Origin: Streptomyces sp. CB02056
GTDB taxonomy: Bacteria > Actinomycetota > Actinomycetes > Streptomycetales > Streptomycetaceae
Length of the DNA stretch: 64,000 nucleotides
NCBI RefSeq assembly: GCF_001905545.1
Contig: NZ_LIPD01000003.1
Location: forward strand, 593,147-657,146
Direction: 5' to 3'
Both the position numbers and the translations under genes were made by a program. Positions 17,001-27,220 of this stretch are shown here, piece after piece (positions within the stretch are counted from its first letter, which is position 1; every line of letters starts with the position of its first letter). Below the pieces are notes generated by a model. It was not told where the DNA came from and searched no databases. It saw only the letters and a program-made list of their open reading frames with translations.

Positions 17001-17365
17001 ACGGGTGCGTCCTCCGGGTTCCGGTCACCCGGCGTCGCCCGGGTGGTGGAGCGGAGACGTACCCGGGCGGCCGGGACTCCCCTATCCGGCCGCGAAAAAG
17101 TCACCGACCTGGCCGAACGATCCGTACTTTCCGGATCATTCAGGTCATACCAACCATCACTCGGACGGTCTCCGAGGCCCGCCGAAGAACTCCGAAAAAT
17201 TCTCGGAACCCACCTGCAACCCCTGACGGGGATGCGCGTCTATACGGATGAAGGCACGGAGAGCGAGACCGGCGGAGCCGGGGGGCGCTTCCGCTCGTGA
17301 AGCAGCGGGGCCGGTCGTCTTCGCCCACACACACCGTCAGACCCATGACCCTGGGGAGTCACGTC
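17001..17365. promoter_or_regulatory. Divergent intergenic region with a duplicated leader
   Basis: Region between the M64 gene and the first surface-protein gene. It contains an ATCCG/CGGAT inverted repeat near 17122-17139. From 17194 onward the sequence is repeated almost exactly ahead of the second surface-protein gene. No other gene seen. Confidence 0.5.
17194..17365 (+). repeat. Leader repeat, copy 1
   Basis: About 170 bp directly upstream of the first LAQTG gene; highly similar to 18332-18500. Shared blocks include ATTCTCGGAACCCACCTGCA, GGATGCGCGTC, GATGAAGGCACGGAGAGCGA, GGGGGGCGCTTCCGCTCGTG and GGGGAGTCACGTC just before the start codon. A GCGGA/TCCGC stem can form inside it. It probably carries promoter and 5' untranslated leader. 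I could not match it to a known riboswitch. Confidence 0.75.
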
Positions 17366-18289
17366 ATGCGCACGTCCGTTATCACCCGTTTTGCGAAGAA
17401 CGACCGCGCCTTCTCCGGCCGCCGCCGCATCGCCACCGTCGCCGCCACCGTCGTCCTCGCCGGCGGCGTCCAGTTCCTCGCCACCGACACCGCCTGGGCC
17501 TGCGGGGACCACCGGCTCAACGGCGCGTACGAGGCTCCGGCCAACGTGCCCGGACTGTCCCCGGACACCGCCATCGTCTCCGCCAAGTCCTCCGTGGTGG
17601 CGGACGGCAGCTGGAACGAGGTCTCCGTCAAGGTCACCAACAAGGCCGCCGAGGACGCCCACGGCATGGAGCCCTTCCTCGGCATCCACACCCCGGGCTC
17701 GGGCGCCGCGGCCCGCCTCAAGGACGTCAAGATCCAGTACGAGGACTACACCGGCGCCTGGAAGAACCTCCAGCTGCTCGACGGCTGCTCCCGCGTCGTC
17801 GACATCACCGGCTCCCAGCGCCAGCGGATGGCCGCCAACAGCTCGGCGACCTTCAAGTTCCGCTACTCGCTGGCCGCCGGCACCCCGGCCGGCGTGACCA
17901 CGATCGACCTGCTGGCCTCGACCGAGATGGCCGGCTCCCAGGGCCCGGGCGACTCGGGCTTCAAGACGGTCAAGGTGACCCACCCCCAGGACACCGCCGG
18001 CACCAAGCCGACCACCCCGGCCAAGCCCAAGCCCACCCCCACCAAGGACACCAAGCCGGCCCCGGCCAAGCCCGCCGCCGAGCAGACCAAGGACACCGCC
18101 CCGGCCCCGGCCCCGAAGCCGACCACCCCCACCACCGCCCCGGCCACCACCGCGCCCGCCGGCACCCCCGAACTCGCCCAGACCGGCTCCTCCTCCACCA
18201 ACACCTTCCTCGCCGCCTCCTCCGCCCTGCTCCTCGCCCTCGGAGCGGGTGCCCTGGTCGCCGTGCGCCGCCTCCGCCGCCAGCACTGA
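17366..18289 (+). CDS. Wall-anchored surface protein with LAQTG sorting signal, copy 1
   Basis: A 307-residue secreted protein. The start is ATG 17366, with GGGGAG seven bases upstream. A long signal peptide (about 1-45) ends near DTAWA. The ectodomain (about 46-210) looks like a beta-sandwich (SWNEVSVKVTNKAAEDAH, LKDVKIQYEDYTGAWKNL) and has two cysteines, at its first residue and in DGCSR. A Pro/Thr/Lys linker follows, then PELAQTG, a hydrophobic helix and the basic tail RRLRRQH: a sortase class E-type LAxTG signal. The ends are nearly identical to the next gene, the ectodomain is not. No sortase gene is in the window. Ligand unknown. Confidence 0.88.
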   Translation: MRTSVITRFAKNDRAFSGRRRIATVAATVVLAGGVQFLATDTAWACGDHRLNGAYEAPANVPGLSPDTAIVSAKSSVVADGSWNEVSVKVTNKAAEDAHGMEPFLGIHTPGSGAAARLKDVKIQYEDYTGAWKNLQLLDGCSRVVDITGSQRQRMAANSSATFKFRYSLAAGTPAGVTTIDLLASTEMAGSQGPGDSGFKTVKVTHPQDTAGTKPTTPAKPKPTPTKDTKPAPAKPAAEQTKDTAPAPAPKPTTPTTAPATTAPAGTPELAQTGSSSTNTFLAASSALLLALGAGALVAVRRLRRQH

Positions 18290-18331
18290 CCTGCGGTCGT
18301 CAGGGCCGAGCGGGCCCCGGCGCCGACGGTC

Positions 18332-18500
18332 GAAAGATTCTCGGAACCCACCTGCAACCCCCGGCGGGGATGCGCGTCCATACAGATGAAGGCACGGAGA
18401 GCGAGACCGGCGGAGCCGGGGGGCGCTTCCGCTCGTGAGGAGCGGAGCCGGTCGTCTTCACCCACACACCACCAGCACGACGACTTTGGGGAGTCACGTC
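18332..18500 (+). repeat. Leader repeat, copy 2
   Basis: Second copy of the leader at 17194-17365, immediately ahead of the second LAQTG gene, with scattered substitutions and small indels. The similarity continues into the first ~45 codons of both genes. Confidence 0.75.
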
Positions 18501-19457
18501 ATGCGCACGTCCGTTATCACCCGTTTCGCGAAGAACGACCGCGCCTTCTCCGGCCGCCACCGCATCGCCACCCTCGCCGCCACCGTCGTCCTCGCCGGCG
18601 GCGTCCAGCTCCTCACCACCGACACCGCCTGGGCCGCCGGGAACGGCGGCACCGCCGCCGCCGGCGCGCCCGCCGCGACCGCTCGGCAGGCCACCGCGGA
18701 CCACCACGGGTCGTACAAGGCCGGGTTCCACATGACCCCGGACGGCCAGACCATCATCGCGGGCGGCCCCAAGGTCGAGATCGGCGTCGCCGTCACCAAC
18801 TTCACCGGCGCTCCCTACCAGAACGTCTCCGCGATGCTCGCGCTGTTCAACCCGAACTCCGGCACCGGCCTGCGGATCGAGGACCTGACGGTCGAGGTCG
18901 CCTCCGCGGGAGGCTGGAAGCCGGTCAAGCTGCGGCACTACGGCGACTCGACGCTGTTCACCGTCGAGTCCCCGGCGACGACCACCCCGCGCCTGGAGGA
19001 CGGCCGGGCCGCGAACTTCATGTTCCGGGTGGGGCTCTCCGCGAAGGCGCCCAAGGACCTGACCGAGCTCGGGGTCGGCACCATCGCCAAGGCCCCCGGG
19101 TTCCCGGCCGACGGCACCGGCGACGCCAACCACACCTTCCAGGTAGCACGGTCCACCGCCCCCGGCACCAAGCCGACCACCCCGGCCAAGCCCAAGCCCA
19201 CCCCCACCAAGGACGCCAAGCCGGCCCCGGCCAAGCCCGCCGCCGAGCAGACCAAGGACACCGCCCCGGCCGCCCCGGCCCCGAAGCCGACCACCCCCAC
19301 CACCGCCCCGGCCACCACCGCCCCCGCCGGCACCCCCGAACTCGCCCAGACCGGCTCCTCCTCCACCAACACCTTCCTCGCCGCCTCCTCCGCCCTGCTC
19401 CTCGCCCTCGGAGCGGGCGTCCTGATCGCCGTCCGTCGACTCCGTCCCCAGCGCTAG
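18501..19457 (+). CDS. Wall-anchored surface protein with LAQTG sorting signal, copy 2
   Basis: A 318-residue paralogue of the preceding gene. Start ATG 18501 with GGGGAG upstream. The signal peptide (about 1-45) differs at only a handful of residues. The ectodomain (about 46-220) is different in sequence but shares a layout: PKVEIGVAVTNFTGAP, GLRIEDLTVEVASAGGWKPV and ANFMFRVGLSAK, as in tip or stalk beta-domains. It lacks the two cysteines of copy 1. The linker and PELAQTG-helix-RRLRPQR tail are near-identical to copy 1. Probably displayed on the wall by a sortase E encoded elsewhere. A very strong hairpin follows the stop. Confidence 0.88.
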   Translation: MRTSVITRFAKNDRAFSGRHRIATLAATVVLAGGVQLLTTDTAWAAGNGGTAAAGAPAATARQATADHHGSYKAGFHMTPDGQTIIAGGPKVEIGVAVTNFTGAPYQNVSAMLALFNPNSGTGLRIEDLTVEVASAGGWKPVKLRHYGDSTLFTVESPATTTPRLEDGRAANFMFRVGLSAKAPKDLTELGVGTIAKAPGFPADGTGDANHTFQVARSTAPGTKPTTPAKPKPTPTKDAKPAPAKPAAEQTKDTAPAAPAPKPTTPTTAPATTAPAGTPELAQTGSSSTNTFLAASSALLLALGAGVLIAVRRLRPQR

Positions 19458-19476
19458 TCGAACGGGCGGTCACACC

Positions 19477-19520
19477 GAAGGGGCCCTCCTCCGCACGGCG
19501 GTGCGGAGGAGGGCCCCTTC
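19477..19520. terminator. Strong bidirectional terminator
   Basis: Twenty bases at 19477-19496 pair perfectly with 19501-19520 around GGCG, and the pairing nearly extends to CACCGAA/TTCGGTG. It separates the surface-protein gene from the convergent bkd operon. Confidence 0.9.
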
Positions 19521-19538
19521 TTCGGTGCTACCGGGCCG

Positions 19539-20975
19539 TCAGCCCCAGGTGATCAGGCGCTTCGGGCGCTCCAGCAGCGCGGCCACGTCGGCCAGCACCT
19601 TGGAGCCCAGCTCCCCGTCCACCAGGCGGTGGTCGAAGGAGAGCGCGAGCGTGGTCACCTGACGCGGGACCACCTTGCCCTTGTGCACCCACGGCAGTTC
19701 CCGGACCGCGCCGAAGGCCAGGATGGCGGCCTCGCCCGGGTTGAGGATCGGGGTGCCGGTGTCGACGCCGAAGACGCCGACGTTGGTGATGGTGATCGTC
19801 CCGCCCTGCATGTCGGCCGGCGAGGTCTTGCCCTGACGGGCGGTCTCGACCAGCTCGCCGAGCGACGTGGCCAGCCCCGAGAGGGTCCTGGACCCGGCGT
19901 CCTTGATGTTCGGGACGATCAGGCCGCGCGGGGTGGCCGCGGCGATGCCGAGGTTCACCTGGCCCTTGAGGACGATCTCCTGGGCCGCCTCGTCCCACTG
20001 GGCGTTGATCCCGGGGTGCCGCTTGATCGCGGTGAGCAGCGCCTTGGCGACGATCAGCAGCGGGCTGACCCGGACGTCCCGGCCCAGCTCGCCGCTCTCC
20101 TTGAGCCGGCGGACGAACTTCATCGTGCGGGTCACGTCGACCTGCACGAACTCGGTGACGTGCGGGGCGGTGAAGGCCGAGGCCACCATCGCCTGCGCGG
20201 TCGCCTTGCGGACGCCCTTGATCGGCACCCGGACGTCGCCCGCGCCGGACACCGGCGCCTGCGGCGCGGCCGGCTCGGCCACGGCGGTCTCGGCCACCGG
20301 CGCCACCGGGGCCGCCGGAGCGGCCTGGGCGGCGGCGTGGGCGTGCACGTCCTCGCGGGTGATCACGCCGTCCCGGCCGGTCGGGGTGACCGCGCGCAGG
20401 TCGACGCCGAGGTCCTTGGCCAGCTTGCGCACCGGCGGCTTGGCCAACGGCCGCTCCCCGGACGGTACTTCGGCGACCGGAGCCGGGGCCGCGGGCGCCG
20501 GTGCGGCGACCGGGGCCGGGGCGGCGGCCGGAGCCGGCCTGGTCGCGGCGACCTTGGTGGTGGTCGTCCGCCGGGCCCGGCGCTGGCTGCCGCCGGTGCG
20601 CGGGCCGTACCCGACCAGCACCTCGCGCCGCTCGGGCTCGGGCTCCTCTGCGGGAGCCGGAACCGGCGCCTGGGCCGGCGCCGCGGCGGGGGCGGCCGGA
20701 GCCGCGACACCCGCCTCCCCGGCGACCGCGATCGAGATGATCACGGTGCCGACGTCGACCGTCGCGCCCTCGGGGAAGTGCAGCGTCTCGACCACCCCGT
20801 TGAACGGGATGGGCAGCTCCACGGCCGCCTTGGCGGTCTCCACCTCGCAGACGACCTGCCCGTCGGTGACGGTGTCACCGGGCTTGACGTACCAGCTGAG
20901 GATCTCGGCCTCGGTGAGGCCCTCGCCCACATCGGGCATCTTGAACTCGCGGAGCGAGCGAACTTCGGTGGTCAT
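19539..20975 (-). CDS. bkdC: Branched-chain 2-oxoacid dehydrogenase E2 (dihydrolipoamide acyltransferase)
   Basis: A 478-residue E2 core subunit. One lipoyl domain (about 8-85) has the lipoyl-lysine Lys49 in VETAKAAVEL. An Ala/Pro linker follows, then an E3-binding domain (about 175-212; VRKLAKDLGVDL, GRDGVITREDV), another linker, and the catalytic domain (about 245-478) ending with the active-site motif SFDHRLVDGE (His449). It transfers acyl groups from lipoate to CoA. It is last in the E1alpha-E1beta-E2 operon, 15 bp after E1beta. Branched-chain specificity is inferred from two-chain E1 partners and Streptomyces synteny; pyruvate-type cannot be fully excluded. Its products would prime iso/anteiso fatty acids and polyketides. 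Confidence 0.9.
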   Translation of the reverse strand: MTTEVRSLREFKMPDVGEGLTEAEILSWYVKPGDTVTDGQVVCEVETAKAAVELPIPFNGVVETLHFPEGATVDVGTVIISIAVAGEAGVAAPAAPAAAPAQAPVPAPAEEPEPERREVLVGYGPRTGGSQRRARRTTTTKVAATRPAPAAAPAPVAAPAPAAPAPVAEVPSGERPLAKPPVRKLAKDLGVDLRAVTPTGRDGVITREDVHAHAAAQAAPAAPVAPVAETAVAEPAAPQAPVSGAGDVRVPIKGVRKATAQAMVASAFTAPHVTEFVQVDVTRTMKFVRRLKESGELGRDVRVSPLLIVAKALLTAIKRHPGINAQWDEAAQEIVLKGQVNLGIAAATPRGLIVPNIKDAGSRTLSGLATSLGELVETARQGKTSPADMQGGTITITNVGVFGVDTGTPILNPGEAAILAFGAVRELPWVHKGKVVPRQVTTLALSFDHRLVDGELGSKVLADVAALLERPKRLITWG

Positions 20976-20990
20976 CTTCGCTCCCCGGAG

Positions 20991-21965
20991 TCAGTACGCG
21001 AGCGCGCGGTCGACGGCGTCGAGCACGCGGTCCAGGTCGGGGAGGAAGGCCTCCTCGACCCGGGACGGCGGGTACGGCGCGTGGTAGCCGCCGACCCGCA
21101 GCACGGGTGCCTCCAGGTGGTAGAAGCACTTCTCGGTGAGCCGGGCGGCCAGTTCGGCGCCCATCCCCAGGAAGACCGGTGCCTCGTGCACCACGACGGC
21201 CCGACCGGTGCGCTTGACCGACGCCTCCAGGGCGGCGAAGTCCACCGGGGAGAGCGAGCGCAGGTCGACGACCTCCAGCCGGCGGCCGTCCTCCTCGGCG
21301 GCCGCGGCGGCCTCCAGGCAGACCTTGACCATCGGCCCGTACGCGATCAGCGTCAGGTCGGTGCCGGGCCGGACGACCCGGGCCTCGTGCAGGCCCAGGT
21401 CGGCGGCGTCGCCGACCTCGCCCTTGTCCCAGTAGCGGCGCTTGGGCTCCAGGAAGACGACCGGGTCGTCGGACTCGATCGACTGCCGCAGCATCCAGTG
21501 CGCGTCGTGCGCGCTGGACGGGGTGACCACGCGCAGACCGGCGGTGTGCGCGAAGTACGCCTCGTGCGACTCGCTGTGGTGCTCGACCGCGCCGATGCCG
21601 CCCGCGTAGGGGATGCGGATGGTGACCGGCATCTTGACGTGCCCGAGCGCGCGGGCGTGCATCTTCGCCAGCTGGGAGACGATCTGGTCGAAGGCCGGGT
21701 AGACGAAGCCGTCGAACTGGATCTCCACCACCGGGCGGTAGCCGCGCAGCGCCAGGCCGATCGCGGTGCCGACGATGCCGGACTCGGCCAGCGGGGAGTC
21801 GATCACCCGGTCCTCGCCGAAGTCCTTCTGCAGGCCGTCGGTGATCCGGAAGACGCCGCCGAGCTTGCCGATGTCCTCGCCCATGAGGAGGGTCTTCGGG
21901 TCGTTCTCCAGCGACTTGCGCAGCGCTCCGTTCAGCGCCTTGGCGATGCTCAGCTGACCGGCCAT
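20991..21965 (-). CDS. bkdB: Branched-chain 2-oxoacid dehydrogenase E1 beta subunit
   Basis: A 324-residue transketolase-fold subunit. Visible family blocks are LLMGEDIGKLGGVFRITDGL, DSPLAESGIVGTAIGLAL and PVTIRIPYAGGIGAVEHHSE, plus the C-terminal VVDLRSLSPVDFAAL. It forms the alpha2beta2 E1 that decarboxylates 2-oxoacids with thiamine diphosphate. Its ATG shares a base with the stop of the E1alpha gene (TGATG), so the subunits are translationally coupled, consistent with equal stoichiometry. Length is normal. Confidence 0.93.
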   Translation of the reverse strand: MAGQLSIAKALNGALRKSLENDPKTLLMGEDIGKLGGVFRITDGLQKDFGEDRVIDSPLAESGIVGTAIGLALRGYRPVVEIQFDGFVYPAFDQIVSQLAKMHARALGHVKMPVTIRIPYAGGIGAVEHHSESHEAYFAHTAGLRVVTPSSAHDAHWMLRQSIESDDPVVFLEPKRRYWDKGEVGDAADLGLHEARVVRPGTDLTLIAYGPMVKVCLEAAAAAEEDGRRLEVVDLRSLSPVDFAALEASVKRTGRAVVVHEAPVFLGMGAELAARLTEKCFYHLEAPVLRVGGYHAPYPPSRVEEAFLPDLDRVLDAVDRALAY

Positions 21966-23125
21966 CAGTGGGTCTCCCCCGCCTCGAAGGAGGCCGCGTA
22001 CTCGACGTACTCGGCCCGTTCCTCATCGACCAGCGTGTGCGGCTCGCTGTACACGTGGTCGAAGATCAGGGTCGGGTCCGGGTCCGGCATGCCGCGCACG
22101 CCCTCGCGCACCCGCAGCCCCAGCTGCTCGCTCTCGGCGTCGACGGCGGCGAAGAACTCCTCGTCGGCCAGGCCCTCCTTCTCCAGGTGGGCGCGGAGCC
22201 GGGAGATCGGGTCCTTGGCCTTCCAGGCCTCGGTCTCCTCGGTGTGCCGGTAGCGGGTGGGGTCGTCGGAGGTGGTGTGGGCGCCCATCCGGTAGGTGAA
22301 CGCCTCGATCAGCACCGGGCCGTTGCCGTTGCGGGCGTGGTCGAGCGCCCAGCGGGTGACCGCGAGGCAGGCCAGCACGTCGTTGCCGTCGACCCGCACG
22401 CCGGGGAAGCCGAAGCCGGAGGCGCGGCGGTACAGCGGGATCTTGGTCTGGGTGGTGGTGGGCTCGGAGATCGCCCACTGGTTGTTCTGGCAGAAGAAGA
22501 CCACCGGCGCGTTGTAGACCGAGGCGAAGGTGAAGGCCTCGTTGACGTCGCCCTGGCTGGAGGCGCCGTCGCCGAAGTACGCGATGACCGCGTCGTCGGC
22601 GCCGTCCTTGGTGATGCCCATCGCGTACCCGGTGGCGTGCAGGGTCTGCGCGCCGATCACGATGGTGTACAGGTGGAAGTTCTTCTCGTTCGGGTCCCAG
22701 CCGCCGTGGTTCACGCCGCGGAACATGCCGAGCAGGTTCAGCGGGTCGACGTCGCGGCACCAGGCCACGCCGTGCTCGCGGTAGGTGGGGAAGGCGTAGT
22801 CACCGGGGCGCATGGCGCGGCCGGAGCCGACCTGGGCGGCCTCCTGGCCGAGCAGCGAGGCCCACAGGCCCAGCTCGCCCTGGCGCTGGAGCGCGGTGGC
22901 CTCGCCGTCGAACCGGCGCACCAGCACCAGGTCGCGGTAGAGGGCGCGCAGCTCCTCGGGAGTGGTGGTGAGGGGGTAGTCCGGGTGCTCGACCCGCTCG
23001 CCTTCCGGCGTGAGCAGCTGGACGAGCTCCGGCTGGGCGTCCTTGCCCGTGGCGCGGAGGGTGTCAGGGACGCCGGGGGCCGCCTTCTTGCGGGCCCTCG
23101 CCGTGCTTTTGACGGTCACGTTCAC
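21965..23125 (-). CDS. bkdA: Branched-chain 2-oxoacid dehydrogenase E1 alpha subunit
   Basis: A 386-residue subunit. The thiamine-diphosphate motif is GDGASSQGDVNEAF (ending in the metal-binding NN of FFCQNNQW). The regulatory/phosphorylation-loop-equivalent region is YRMGAHTTSDDPTRYR. The N-terminal about 45 residues are basic and Ala-rich and probably disordered. It is first in the operon; the promoter must lie in the 420-bp gap shared with the divergent response regulator. With E1beta, E2 and a lipoamide dehydrogenase from elsewhere it converts Val/Leu/Ile oxoacids to acyl-CoAs. Confidence 0.93.
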   Translation of the reverse strand: MNVTVKSTARARKKAAPGVPDTLRATGKDAQPELVQLLTPEGERVEHPDYPLTTTPEELRALYRDLVLVRRFDGEATALQRQGELGLWASLLGQEAAQVGSGRAMRPGDYAFPTYREHGVAWCRDVDPLNLLGMFRGVNHGGWDPNEKNFHLYTIVIGAQTLHATGYAMGITKDGADDAVIAYFGDGASSQGDVNEAFTFASVYNAPVVFFCQNNQWAISEPTTTQTKIPLYRRASGFGFPGVRVDGNDVLACLAVTRWALDHARNGNGPVLIEAFTYRMGAHTTSDDPTRYRHTEETEAWKAKDPISRLRAHLEKEGLADEEFFAAVDAESEQLGLRVREGVRGMPDPDPTLIFDHVYSEPHTLVDEERAEYVEYAASFEAGETH

Positions 23126-23545
23126 TCCTCGGTCTGTCCGGCCGCCCGGGGTCGCCGGTGACCGGTCCGGTCACCGCCTCGCGGGGCGCGCGTGGGTGTG
23201 CGCTCCCACTGCGGGGCAGGTGGTGATCCTGTTCCGACGGCGTCCCTCACGAGAACGTTACCCAGCGTCCGCCCTCGACGCGCTTGCGCTAGGACGTCCT
23301 ACTTGTTCAGGGCCTACAACCCCGAGGGTGCCGCGTTCGGCTCGCCGTCGGAAGGGTGGGGGTGACGGTCGGCGTGACGCAGCTCTCAATTCGAGCGCCT
23401 TCAGGACACCAGCGCACGTTATCCGGGCAGACGCCCGTACGTAAGGGGGTTCTCGGTATCGGTTTCGGACGGCTGTGGCCGGATCGCGTTGGTATGGAGG
23501 TGCGGGCGATAGGTCTTTCGTACGGTGTTATGGGAGGCTTTGGAC
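23126..23545. promoter_or_regulatory. Divergent control region with a 12-bp palindrome
   Basis: A 420-bp gene-free region between bkdA and the orphan response regulator. A perfect palindrome TAGGACGTCCTA lies at 23290-23301, near the centre. It is a plausible operator for a dimeric regulator acting on one or both genes. No gene or RNA recognised. Confidence 0.45.
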
Positions 23546-24205
23546 GTGACTGATAACGGACAAATCAGGGTATTCCTGCTCGACGATCACGAGGTCGTCC
23601 GGCGGGGCGTGCACGATCTGCTCTCGGTCGAGGACGACATCGAGGTCGTCGGCGAGGCCGGCACGGCCGCCGAGGCGCTCACCCGGATCCCCGCGGTCCA
23701 CCCGGACGTGGCGGTGCTCGACGTCCGGCTGCCGGACGGCAACGGGGTCGAGGTCTGCCGCGAGATCCGGTCCAAGCTGCCGGAGATCAAGTGCCTGATG
23801 CTCACCTCGTTCTCGGACGACGAGGCACTGTTCGACTCGATCATGGCCGGCGCCTCCGGCTACGTGCTGAAGGCGATCCGCGGCACCGACCTGATCACCG
23901 CCGTCCGGGACGTCGCGGCCGGCCGCTCGCTGCTCGACCCGGTCGCCACCAGCAGGGTGCTCGCCCGGCTGCGCGACGGCGGGGAGAAGGAGGACGAACG
24001 GCTCGCCCAACTCACCAAGCAGGAACGGCGGATCCTCGATCTGATCGGCGAAGGTATGACAAATCGTCAGATCGGCAACGAGTTGCACCTGGCGGAGAAG
24101 ACGGTGAAGAACTACGTCTCCAGTCTGCTCGCCAAGATGGGCATGGAGCGGCGCACCCAGGCGGCCGCCTTCGTGGCGCGGCACCAGGCCGACCACCAGT
24201 ACTGA
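23546..24205 (+). CDS. Orphan NarL/LuxR-type response regulator
   Basis: A 219-residue regulator. The start is the GTG at 23546 with GGGAGG eight bases upstream. The receiver domain has the acidic pair in LLDDHEVV, the predicted phospho-Asp59 in [13 protein letters not shown] and the Lys of YVLKAIRG. The C-terminal LuxR helix-turn-helix contains [15 protein letters not shown] and [18 protein letters not shown]. No histidine kinase gene is adjacent. It corresponds in position to S. coelicolor SCO3818, an orphan regulator next to a bkd operon (from memory). It may link branched-chain acyl-CoA supply to secondary metabolism, but that is inference. DevR-like residues suggest redox or gas sensing by a distant kinase. 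Confidence 0.92.
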   Translation: MTDNGQIRVFLLDDHEVVRRGVHDLLSVEDDIEVVGEAGTAAEALTRIPAVHPDVAVLDVRLPDGNGVEVCREIRSKLPEIKCLMLTSFSDDEALFDSIMAGASGYVLKAIRGTDLITAVRDVAAGRSLLDPVATSRVLARLRDGGEKEDERLAQLTKQERRILDLIGEGMTNRQIGNELHLAEKTVKNYVSSLLAKMGMERRTQAAAFVARHQADHQY

Positions 24206-24238
24206 TCCGGCCCTTCACAGAACTGACGGTTTGTCAAG

Positions 24239-24256
24239 GGCCCCCACAAGGGGGCC
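24239..24256 (+). terminator. Short terminator hairpin
   Basis: GGCCCCC pairs with GGGGGCC around ACAA, 34 bp after the response-regulator stop and just before the kinase-like gene. Confidence 0.6.
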
Positions 24257-24269
24257 ATAACCTCTGCAC

Positions 24270-25370
24270 GTGACTTTCAGCCAGACCCTCGCCTGCGCAC
24301 CGGCCCGCCCCGATCTCTCCGCACCACCGATGGGGACCCTCAGTCCCCCCGTCCCGGGGGGTGCGCTCGCCGAGGTCCTGGCCCGCTATCGGGTCGGACG
24401 GCCACTGACCACCGAACCCGTCGCCGAGGGCCTGTTGAACCGGGGGTACCTGGTCACCACCGAGGCCGGTCCGTACTTCCTGAAGTGCTACGTCGACTCC
24501 GCCACCGCCAGCCGTCCGAAGATCCTCGCCCACCACCGCGCGATGGCCGCGCTGAACACCCTCGGCCTGCCCGTCGCACCCCCGCTGGCCTGCGCCGAAC
24601 GGTCCGGCACGGTGGCCGCCTGGGGCGGCCGGCTGTTCGCCCTGTTCCCCTGGGTCGAGGGCCGGCACCGGCACGGCGACGAGCTCGACCCGTCGCAGTG
24701 CGACACGCTCGGCACGCTGCTCGGCCGGCTGCACGGCGCGCTCGACGACGTCTGCGCCCCCCTCGAACAACCCGCCGGGTACCGAAGCGCCGATCCCGTC
24801 GACAGCGCCGCACTCGCCCGCGACCTGCGGCGCCGCGCCCGGGAGCACCAGCCGGCCGGGGAGTTGGACGCCCTCGTGGTGGAACGGCTCACGGAACGGC
24901 TGGAACTGCTCGCCGAGCACGCCCACCGCCGCCCCGCCCCGGAGGCCGCACCGCCCACCGGCTGGACCCACGGCGACTTCCACGGCCTCAACCTGCTGTA
25001 CGAGGACGACCCGCGGGGCGGCCGGGTGGCGGCCGTCCTGGACTGGGACAAGCTCGGCCCGCAGCCACGCGCCGAGGAGGCGGTCCGGGCCGCCACGCTG
25101 CTCTTCAACGACCGCTCGTCCGGCGCCCTCGACCTGGTCCGGGTCCGCCGCTACTCCCAGGCCTACCGGGCCTCCGGGGCGGCCACCGCCGAGCACCTGG
25201 CGGCCGCCGTCCACCGGGTCTGGTGGGAGCGGCTGAACGACTTCTGGATGCTGCAGTGGCGCTACCAGCGGGCCGACCACCGGGCCGACCCGCTCTACCC
25301 CGCCTCCGCGGGCCAGCTGGCGTGGTGGTGCCAGGAGTACGAGCAGGTCCTGGACGCCTTCGCCAACTGA
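24270..25370 (+). CDS. APH-family phosphotransferase
   Basis: A 366-residue protein of the aminoglycoside/choline/homoserine kinase fold. The N lobe begins near VAEGLLNRGYLVTTEAGPYFLKCYV, whose Lys is the ATP-binding lysine. The catalytic loop is THGDFHGLNLLYEDD and the metal Asp is in VAAVLDWDKLG. The C-terminal helical lobe has WWERLNDFWMLQWRY. The order and spacing fit homoserine-kinase-II-like proteins. The substrate is unknown. The first start is GTG 24270; ATG 24330 is an alternative, and neither has a strong RBS, so the upstream 20 residues are uncertain. A terminator separates it from the response regulator. Confidence 0.85.
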   Translation: MTFSQTLACAPARPDLSAPPMGTLSPPVPGGALAEVLARYRVGRPLTTEPVAEGLLNRGYLVTTEAGPYFLKCYVDSATASRPKILAHHRAMAALNTLGLPVAPPLACAERSGTVAAWGGRLFALFPWVEGRHRHGDELDPSQCDTLGTLLGRLHGALDDVCAPLEQPAGYRSADPVDSAALARDLRRRAREHQPAGELDALVVERLTERLELLAEHAHRRPAPEAAPPTGWTHGDFHGLNLLYEDDPRGGRVAAVLDWDKLGPQPRAEEAVRAATLLFNDRSSGALDLVRVRRYSQAYRASGAATAEHLAAAVHRVWWERLNDFWMLQWRYQRADHRADPLYPASAGQLAWWCQEYEQVLDAFAN

Positions 25371-25389
25371 CCCGCCGCCGCCGACCGGG

Positions 25390-27108
<1,719 letters not shown>

Positions 27109-27220
27109 CGCTCCTCGCCCCGGGCGTTCGCTCGGATCGCGGTGCCCTGTCGCTTACGTATCCCCGAACGCTACCGCCTCCGGCGGACGACCGTGGTACC
27201 CCCGAACCTGCCGGAAACCG

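Noticed and set aside
17001..19457. Sortase or pilus operon
   Set aside because: Two sortase substrates are present, but no sortase gene lies within the window.
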